Shown piece by piece: positions 57,321 to 64,000 of a stretch of DNA of 64,000 bases. Position numbers and translations under genes: made by a program. How positions within the stretch are numbered: the stretch's first letter is position 1; each line of letters opens with the position of its first letter. The notes beneath the pieces were generated by a model, which was not told the DNA's origin, made no database searches, and was given only the letters and a program-made list of their open reading frames with translations. The DNA comes from Xenopus tropicalis (taxonomy: Eukaryota > Chordata > Amphibia > Anura > Pipidae). Location of the stretch: positions 92,077,681-92,141,680 of the forward strand of contig NC_030681.2 in assembly GCF_000004195.4 (NCBI RefSeq). Reading direction: 5' to 3'.

Positions 57321-58192
57321 CTTTTTTTTGTCTAAACTTTATATCAGGGGTCCCAAACTAATTTGGGAAAATCTATTGGTTTAGGATTTCTTTTGTAGGA
57401 GAACATTTTATTATATGTAGAAGATCACTTGGCCCCAACCTATGTAGCTCTGGGAACCATTTATGATTCCTGACCCATAGTTTAAGAATCCATGGTCTGA
57501 AGGCAACTCAGAATCTGAATTCTGGAACATTTGAGCAAGCATACAATGGAGCTACTGACCAAACATATTAAATACAGCACTCATACCATATTACACAGAT
57601 ATGTAATTACTATTGATCAGATTAGATAAAATGCCCTAAAAACATCCATTGGCTTATTAACTTCAAAATAGCAGCCTCAACTCAGTATGACTATTCATTG
57701 TGTCTATTGCACATATCCAATGGTTACATCAGTTACATCAATGCAACCGTTAAGATGTTTGCTTTTAAACAGATGACAAGTAAATTCTCCCTGCTGATTG
57801 GTTTCTATGGGTTACTGCTCCTGGGCAAACTTAGTGCCTTTTATTACATAACCCCCAAAGAATTTTGTTTACTTCATATGTGTAAATGCTATTTTATTTA
57901 CTTTGATTCAAATAAATAGTTTAACAGATTGGTTAGTAGTATACAGTGAAATTCTGCAGTCTTAGCCTTAAACCCCTGAGAACAAAATGAATGCATCTAC
58001 AGACCACATACAGTACATACGTGTAATGCAGGAATTGGAGTCCCATCATATAACTTTTATCATAAGCACAGATGGTCCCAAAAATCACCATTCTAATGAC
58101 AATTCTTAAAGCTGGCTTGTTAATGTTTCAGTAATGAATAAATTATAAATATATGATATGTAAATCTAAAGACCTTGTATTAATTTTATTAA

Positions 58193-58194
<2 letters not shown>
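57321..58194. other. No gene seen
   Basis: Unclassified AT-rich DNA. Confidence 0.5.

Positions 58195-58236
<42 letters not shown>
58195..58236. repeat. (TA)n microsatellite
   Basis: About 20 TA units with little interruption, upstream of the inverted structure. Confidence 0.95.
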
Positions 58237-58238
<2 letters not shown>

Positions 58239-58389
58239 CTTCATTTACCAAAGCCGGCACTCACGTCAAAGTTGAGCAAAGGATGCCTGGGTGCAGAATC
58301 AAAACTCAGAACAACATGCTTTCGAAAAAGATGCCGCACTCACAGGACTTAGTGCAAAATCAAAAGTTCATTTATTAGTTCAAACGTTA

Positions 58390-58429
58390 CACTAACATTT
58401 CGGCTGTCTCCACAGCCTTTTTCAAAGTG
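58390..58429 (-). ncRNA. Decayed hammerhead-like motif, left arm
   Basis: On the minus strand: CACU, UUGAAAA, an extra A, stem II GGCUGU with ACAGCC around GGAG, GAAA, UGUU, then AGUG pairing fully with CACU. Stem I (4 pairs) and stem II (6 pairs) are perfect; the first core strand has three changes from CUGAUGA. Confidence 0.5.
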
Positions 58430-58567
58430 AATAGACAGTGTACACCTCTCCCTCATAAATATGTTATTACACGAGGGGGGATTTGATTAGTTAAGGCATG
58501 TGTGACGTCACGGTTTGAATTTTGGCGCCATACTGGGTTTATGAGGGAGAGGTGTACACTGTCTATT

Positions 58568-58607
58568 CACTTTGAAAAAGGCTGTGGAGACAGCCGAAAC
58601 GTTAGTG
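58568..58607 (+). ncRNA. Decayed hammerhead-like motif, right arm
   Basis: Plus-strand twin of the motif in the left arm: the same stems, GAAACGUU intact, one base different after GAAA (C in place of U). Confidence 0.5.
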
Positions 58608-58677
58608 TAACGTTTGAACTAATAAATGAACTTTTGATTTTGCACTAAGTCGTGTGAGTGCGGCATCTTTTTCTAAA

Positions 58678-58678
<1 letters not shown>

Positions 58679-58711
<33 letters not shown>
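58679..58711. repeat. (TA)n microsatellite
   Basis: About 16 TA units directly following the right arm of the palindrome. Confidence 0.95.
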
Positions 58712-58713
<2 letters not shown>

Positions 58714-59938
58714 TTAATGTCATTATTGATTATTATTATCATTAAAGAAACATTCACTTGTGACAAATGCATATTCTTGGTTGGGTGTACATTAGGAGTA
58801 TGAAGCATTTTATCAGTGCATATACTGTATTTTTCACACATGGTAAAGAACCACCCCCCCCATCACTTTGCAGCTCACAAAGAGAGAAGTTATAAAATAT
58901 TATTGTACTTTGTTTACCTTAAATAACATAAAGTGCAACTTCCAAGTCCAAGTCACGATAATTACTGATGTGTGGTTCGCCTTTTTGTCGACCTGCAACC
59001 AACCCTAACCCATGGCCCACCAGCCAACCCTAAAATGGCCTGCCACCCGCCTGCATCATGCAAAAATCAGTGATTGGTCAAACCAAACCTGCCAATACTT
59101 GAGTTTCTGGACATCCTGCACATCACTAACTATGATATCTGAGGTAATAATGTCTTGCTGGCCCACAGACATCCTACATTACTACAAAGCTGTCTCCAGC
59201 TCTAACAGGATCAGGGCTTCCATGGGGGGGGGGGGGTGAGAATGTACTTGTTGTCAGGGGCCTGGTCAGATTTTGACCCAAGGGGAAAAGGGTCCATCCA
59301 GGTAGTGCAAGCTTTGGTAATTTAACAAAAACATTTGTGTAATTTACATAACTTGCGCAATAACTTACGTGACTTGAGTAAAAACTTATGAAAGGCAGGA
59401 GTGTAAGGTTTAAACCTAAGGCAAACTGACCCCCAATGAATAAAAAAAAAACATAAGGTAAATTTCACTGACCCCCAGTAAACTGATTGATTAATTAGCA
59501 TATCAATTAACTGAACTGTTTATATGAACTACATATTATAGAGTAACTCTTCTACTGTTGTGATTTATTTACTGAATTAAACAAACTGTATGCTGCATGA
59601 ACATTACAGAAGTGGATTGATTAGTTATTCTGTCCCACAGCAATATCATTGGGCTATATCAGTATCTATATAGTTACTGCCCCCTCCCCAGAAGTTTCAG
59701 GGTCTGTTTTTTCATTATTTATACCCTTCCTTTCAGTAAAATTATTTATTTATACCTTTCCTTTCAGTAAAAAGATTTTGGTACTACATTGGGGGCACAA
59801 GACAAATAAAATTTATAGGGCCCAAGATTTCTGATGCTGTTCCTAAACAGGCTAATATACAACTATATTTAGCAAGAGTCAGATAAACAATGCATATTCT
59901 CAAAATTAGTTCTGCCTAATATTTTAATCTGGGAAAAC
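58712..59938. other. No gene seen
   Basis: It contains a run of about 12 G at 59225-59236. CAGTAAAATTATTTATTTAT / TATACCTTTCCTTTCAGTAA near 59725-59770 is a short tandem duplication of about 33 bases. Confidence 0.5.
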
Positions 59939-60094
59939 CATATACATACCCCCCAACTGTCCCGCTTTTCGCGGGACTGTCCCGCTTTTTATGGCGCATC
60001 CCGCTGTCCCGGATAGTTCCATGAATGTCCCGCATTGCAGGACATTCATGGAACTATCCGGCACAGCGGGATGCGCTTGCTGTAGCCGGATGTT

Positions 60095-60255
60095 CTTGCT
60101 TCTTCTGCGGCTTCGTTATGCCTCTCCTTGCGCTGCGCGACAGGCCTTTTTATAAGGTTGCGCCTGTGGGTGTGACGTCATTACGCACGGGGCGCAACCT
60201 TATAAAAGGGCCTGTCGCGCAGCGCAAGGAGAGGCATAACGAAGCAGCAGACGAA
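60095..60255. repeat. Long palindrome
   Basis: GGCTTCGTTATGCCTCTCCT, GCGCTGCGCGACAGGCC and TATAAGGTTGCGCC pair with their mirrors on the far side of a loop of roughly 25 bases containing TGACGTCA. The 119-codon plus frame at 60025-60384 runs through it and is not a gene. Confidence 0.9.
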
Positions 60256-60270
60256 GGCGGAGCGCCTAAG

Positions 60271-61450
60271 GGAGGTACTGTGAATGGGAGGTACTGTGAT
60301 AGGGGGACACTGTGTATTGGGGGTACTGTGTATTTGGGGCTACTGTATATAGGAGCTCTGTGTATTGGGGGCTACTGTGTATAGGGGGCTACTGTGTATA
60401 GGGGCACTGTGTATGGGAGACTACTGTGTATTGGAGAGTACTGTGTATTGGGGGGTACTGTGTATTGGGGGGTACTGTGTATTGGGGGTACTGTGTATTG
60501 GGGGGCTACTGTGTATGGGGGTACTGTGTATAGGGGCACTGTGTATGGGGGGGTACTGTGTATTGGGGCTACTGTGTATGGGGGGGCTACTGTGTATAGG
60601 GGGCTACTGTGTATAGGGGCACTGTGTATAGGGGCACTGTGTATAGGGGCACTGTGTATAGGGGGCTACTGTGTATGGGGCGGGCTACTGTGTATAGGGG
60701 GCTACTGTGTATAGGGGGCTACTGTGTATAGGGGCACTGTGTATAGGGGCACTGTGTATAGGGGGCTACTGTGTATGGGGCAGGCTACTGTGTATAGGGG
60801 GCTACTGTGTATAGGGGCTACTGTGTATAGGGGTACTGTGTATGGGGGGTACTGTGTATGGGGGGTACTGTGTATGGGGGGTACTGTGTATGGGAGGCTA
60901 CTGTGTATGGGGGGCTACTGTGTATGGGGGGGCTACTGTGTATGGGGGGGCTACTGTGTATGGGGGGGCTGCTGTGTATGGGGGGCTACTGTGTATTGGA
61001 GGGTACTGTGTATAGGGGCTACTGTGTATAGGGGGGGCTACTGTGTATAGGGGGGGCTACTGTGTATGGGGGGCTACTGTGTATTGGAGGGTACTGTGTA
61101 TAGGGGCTACTGTGTATAGGGGCTACTGTGTATAGGGGCTACTGTGTATAGGGGGGGCTACTGTGTATGGGGGGGGACTACTGTGTATGGAGAGGGCTAC
61201 TGTGTATGGGGGGGCCACTGTGTATGGGGGGGCTACTGTGTATAGGGGGGGCTACTGTGTATAGGGGGGGCTACTGTGTATGGGGGCACTACTGTGTATA
61301 GGGGGGGCTACTGTGTATGGGGAGGGCTACTGTGTATGGGGGGGCTACTGTGTATAGGGGGGCTTCTGTGTATGGGGGGGCTACTGTGTATGGGGAGGGC
61401 TACTGTGTATGGGGGGGCTACTGTGTATGGGGGTACTGTGTATGGGGGGG
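60271..61450 (+). repeat. G-rich minisatellite, about 60 units
   Basis: Units of 17-20 bases on the pattern TACTGTGTAT(A/T/G)GGGG(G)(G)C, varying in the length of the G-run and in the presence of CTAC or CAC. No stop codon falls in the repeat in the plus frames, giving 80-108 codon frames rich in Tyr, Cys, Gly and Val; these are not genes. The plus strand has a G4-G7 run in nearly every unit. Confidence 0.97.
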
Positions 61451-61744
61451 CAAAACTGGTACTTAGTTATAACTCACTAATAACTGACTGCCTTCTCTCT
61501 ATATTTGTATTTTATATGTAGGAGTTGCTATATTGTTTTCCTTAGGTCATTCAGTATGAGGGTATAGCACATTTTCGTCTGCGCCCACCATTTGATCTAT
61601 ATAAAAGGAGTATTTTTTTTTAAATGGGGTGTGGTAATTGGGGCGTGGCCACAAAAGGGGGCGTGGTCACAAATTGCTGTGCTGTGCGCGCCAAATCTTT
61701 TTGTCCCTCTTTTCATTTTTCAAATGTTGGGAGGTATGCATATA

Positions 61745-62829
61745 TTCCTTATTAGCAAAATCTATACTGTACATAACTTACAGATGGATCATTGTTTTGT
61801 TTTACTATACTATCCCTTGCTCCCTCTGGAATCACATAAATGAGCTCTGTATATACTAACCTCTTCCAGAAATACCAACCCCAATCTGAAGAGATTCAGG
61901 CAGATCTTGACCATGATTGCCCTGTCCCAGGAAACACCCAAATCGCCATTTTATCATGGCCATGCCCCCCAATCACACTCCTTGCTCCATCTTCTAGTAT
62001 TTTAGGTTCCTTGTCTATAAAATTGATTAAGTTGATTAATCTGTGCCATTCTGCACTACCATTTCTAACACATGCCCTAACACTAAACACAAAACCCATT
62101 TGAACCTGGGTATATATTGTCTATTTCAGAACACTGAGTCACTATTTCAGTCTCAACAGGGGCAACACCCATGGCAGGACAACCTTGGAAAACTCTTTAT
62201 ATTCATCCATGTCTTGAATGGCAGTCCCTCTCGTGCCTGTCTGTGTATCTTAGTACTAATGATTCACAAGCATGGCAGTATACAAACTATTACTTTAATA
62301 CCTGAAACACGTCATACTAAGCCAAAAATAGCTCTGTCTGTTTTCAGTTTTTTATATTTCATTTTGTCAACTGGCAACAACAAAATACCTGTATTTTATT
62401 ACATACATTTAATCAGCTGGAGCCCTTTCTCTGGCTGCTGTATAAAAGGTAATCCAGTTTTGATTTTCATGAGTTAAAATAACCAATATCAATATATCAA
62501 GTCTTTAATCTAGCATTTTTTTCCTTAAATGTAGAACAAAATACTAAGGCACCACTCACTCTGCTAACAGAACATTCATATTCTGCATATTTGTATTCAT
62601 ACATGAATGGAAACTGTCAGAACTATTCACTTCAATAATGGGATTCTCCCTAGACAGCTCTAGGGTGCTGTTTTATTCCATCTAAGGAGAAAGCAACATA
62701 TGATTGGAGCAGTGTGGATGGCAGCTCCAGCTCATAGGCAGAAAAGGAAAATAAGTGTTCTCTAGCCACAATAGGAATTTTTATATAATCAAACATGTTC
62801 CCCCGTGTAAAATTTGGTACCAGTAAACA
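61745..62829. other. No gene seen
   Basis: Frames of 87 and 144 codons (61840-62103, 62043-62477) have no domain likeness. Confidence 0.45.
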
Positions 62830-63082
62830 TAGGTGGAGGGTGACTTTTTTATTTGGGGAGGCTAAAGATGGGCCATACAGAGACTGACCTAAAGCTAATG
62901 TGAGACTTAGTGGATTTGCAGCTGGTGTAAAAAAAGAACCTCCCAACTACCTCTTGCAGTTCTCACTGATTTCCAGGGATACTGCTTTTTTTTTTTACCC
63001 CAAAATTCTTAGAATGCTAAAGTATTCATATGTGCACTTCTGTGAGGGGTTCTCCATCCATTTGTGATTGTGATCAGTTAGC
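62830..63082 (+). repeat. Dispersed repeat, copy B, first part
   Basis: Collinear with 47717-47987: GGTGACTTTTTTATTTGGGG, AAAGATGGGCCATACAGAGA, TGCACTTCTGTGAGGGGTTC, GTGATCAGTTAGC, directly followed by a TTAA element as in copy A. Confidence 0.85.
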
Positions 63083-63489
63083 TTAAAGGGGTAGTTCACC
63101 TTTACATTAACTTTTAATATGATGTACACATTGATATTATGAGACACTTTACAATTGGTCCTTTTTTATTTTTAATGATTTTTCAGTTATTTAGCTTTTT
63201 GTTCAGCAGCTCTCCATTTGGTATTTCAGTAGCTATGTTGCTGCTAGGATCTTATATACCCTAGCAACCAGGTAGCGGTTTAAACAAGAGATGGGAATAT
63301 GAATAGTTAAGGAGCCTACATGGAAAAATAAAATTGAAGCCTCGCAGAGCAATACTTTTTGGCTGCTGGGGTCTGTGACCCCCATTTGACAGCTGGAAAG
63401 AGGCAAAACAGAAAGGCAAAGACCAACTGCAAAGTTGCTAGGAATAGGCCATTCTATAGCATACAATTTAAAAGTGAACCTCCCCTTTA
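63083..63489 (+). mobile_element. Complete TTAAAGGGGTAGTTCACC element
   Basis: TTAAAGGGGTAGTTCACCTT on the left; AAAGTGAACCTCCCCTTTAG on the right, the last A of TTAA changed to G. The interior TTGGTATTTCAGTAGC, ATACCCTAGCAACCA and GACCCCCATTTGACAGCTGG is characteristic of the frog element of this type. The 166-codon minus frame at 63233-63733 is a shadow. Confidence 0.88.
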
Positions 63490-63785
63490 GATGTGTTTTA
63501 GATAGTTTTAAAAAGAGAGAGAGAGCGGGTACTGACATCCCAGGCACATTATATATAGTGAGATGCAGTCTGTATTTACAAAACCAGCACATTATATGCC
63601 GTGAGAGGCAGTGGGTACTGATAGCAGATATTCTGGCCCTGGCACTATAACACTGGCACTGATACACAGCATTGGCTCCACTGTAACTAACTAGAAATGA
63701 ACAAAACAATAAGTAAAAAAGTGCAAAAAACAAATATATAATCGAAAAATTGGCTTTTTCAGGGGGAAAGAGTTAACTTACCATC
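63490..63785. repeat. Segment absent from copy A
   Basis: Contains two imperfect direct units around AGCACATTATATGCCGTGAG (GGCACATTATATATAGTGAG and the later one) about 55 bases apart, each adjoining GGGTACTGA, which look like a short minisatellite. It is not present at the corresponding place in copy A. Confidence 0.55.
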
Positions 63786-64000
63786 CATCTGTTAGGATAG
63801 GTGATATGGATATTTTAGATGTCAGGTGGCAAAAAACAATTTAATTTCAACTAGTGATTCAGCCTTTAGAACTGTAAAGTACCTGTGGGAGTGTGATTAA
63901 ATCTGCAGTAAAACTTCAGAGCTGATGAGGTTCTTAGGTAAAGTTACAGCCTGCATATTCTTCTTTTCAGTCTTCATTTCTGTACTACCTTCAGTTTGTA
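63786..64000 (+). repeat. Dispersed repeat, copy B, second part
   Basis: GTTAGGATAGGTGATATGG, AACTAGTGATTCAGCCTTTA and GTACCTGTGGGAGTGTG follow 48067-48250. The repeat runs off the end of the window. Confidence 0.8.

Larger units (their letters stand above)
58325..58673. mobile_element. Head-to-head Penelope-like palindrome
   Basis: Arms 58325-58459 and 58537-58673 are nearly perfect reverse complements of about 135 bases around a 77-base loop that includes GTGTGACGTCACGG. Each arm holds one hammerhead-like motif, so the two motifs face in opposite directions. (TA)n tracts bound both sides. Inverted or head-to-head copies are common among Penelope-like elements, which supports but does not prove that identity. 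Confidence 0.65.
59945..61738. mobile_element. 1.8-kb element with CATACCTCCCAAC ends
   Basis: CATACCCCCCAACTGTCCCG on the left mirrors TGTTGGGAGGTATG on the right, and CATATA occurs directly outside both ends (59939-59944, 61739-61744). Left portion: nested hairpins GATAGTTCCATGAATGTCC with its mirror (60007-60063) and a longer palindrome with arms of about 60 bases around GTGTGACGTCATTACG (about 60095-60255). Right portion: GGGGCGTGGCC, GGGGGCGTGGTC and TGCGCGCCAAATCTTTTTGT. No transposase frame; superfamily not assigned. Confidence 0.75.

Noticed and set aside
59220..59240. G12 run as part of an element end
   Set aside because: No mirrored partner or duplicated flanks nearby; best left as a homopolymer.
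60271..61450. Resemblance to a CRISPR array
   Set aside because: Units are contiguous with no unique spacers and vary in length. The host is eukaryotic.
60365..61521. Series of 80-108 codon plus-strand frames rich in Tyr, Cys, Gly and Val
   Set aside because: They are a by-product of a stop-free minisatellite unit. All show the same repeat, and none has a start context, domain or stop outside the array edges.
62043..62477. 144-codon plus frame
   Set aside because: No domain, ordinary base composition, no splice context; its length is within chance over 64 kb of six frames.
63233..63733. 166-codon minus frame with hydrophobic residues
   Set aside because: It runs across a T2-type MITE and adjoining repeats. 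Its hydrophobic look comes from AT-rich antisense sequence.
1..64000. Endogenous retrovirus or other LTR element
   Set aside because: I looked for paired long terminal repeats, polypurine tracts next to CA ends and gag/pol motifs, and found none I could support. All reverse-transcriptase motifs seen are of LINE type.
1..64000. tRNA-derived SINEs and tRNA genes
   Set aside because: No box A/box B pair in the right spacing with a cloverleaf could be identified by eye. A covariance search could overturn this.

Overview
This window looks like nuclear DNA of a pipid frog, most probably Xenopus. I recognise several repeat families known from that genus: TTAA-flanked elements with TTAAAGG termini (T2 type), elements ending in GGGCTCTGGCACACGG, elements ending in (A)GGTGGCCATACACG, and elements ending in CAGGTATGGGA. 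I cannot tell the species from the sequence. No host protein-coding exon, tRNA or rRNA could be supported. Almost all open reading frames are chance frames or translations of repeats. The window reads as intergenic or deep-intron DNA.

Layout. 1-9 kb holds AT-rich DNA with GATA microsatellites and the first TTAA elements. 9-17 kb is dense in nested and abutting elements, with two hammerhead-ribozyme-like motifs on the minus strand. 17-24 kb has a quiet 2.4 kb stretch, a Penelope-like inverted structure and two CR1-type LINE remnants in opposite orientation. 24-37 kb holds five elements with 8-bp target-site duplications (hAT pattern; four exact, one 7/8, with a sixth at 23.8 kb), several of them nested, and a third CR1 remnant. 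37-48 kb has a 666-bp element with CpG-rich ends, an L2-type LINE inserted into a TTAA element, and an unexplained 168-codon frame. 48-56 kb has two 5'-truncated L1-type LINEs, each with visible target-site duplications. 56-64 kb has a second Penelope-like inverted structure, a 1.8-kb element carrying a roughly 1.2-kb G-rich minisatellite, and a second copy of a repeat first seen at 47.7 kb.

The most interesting signal is a set of seven short motifs at six loci that share one architecture: CUGANGA or UUGANAA, an extra A, a stem whose two strands change together between loci, then usually GAAA and a GUC- or GUU-like site. The copy at 9216-9260 folds as an almost canonical type I hammerhead. 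The others keep the stem while losing core bases. A second theme is nesting: boundaries and target duplications let the relative order of many insertions be read directly.
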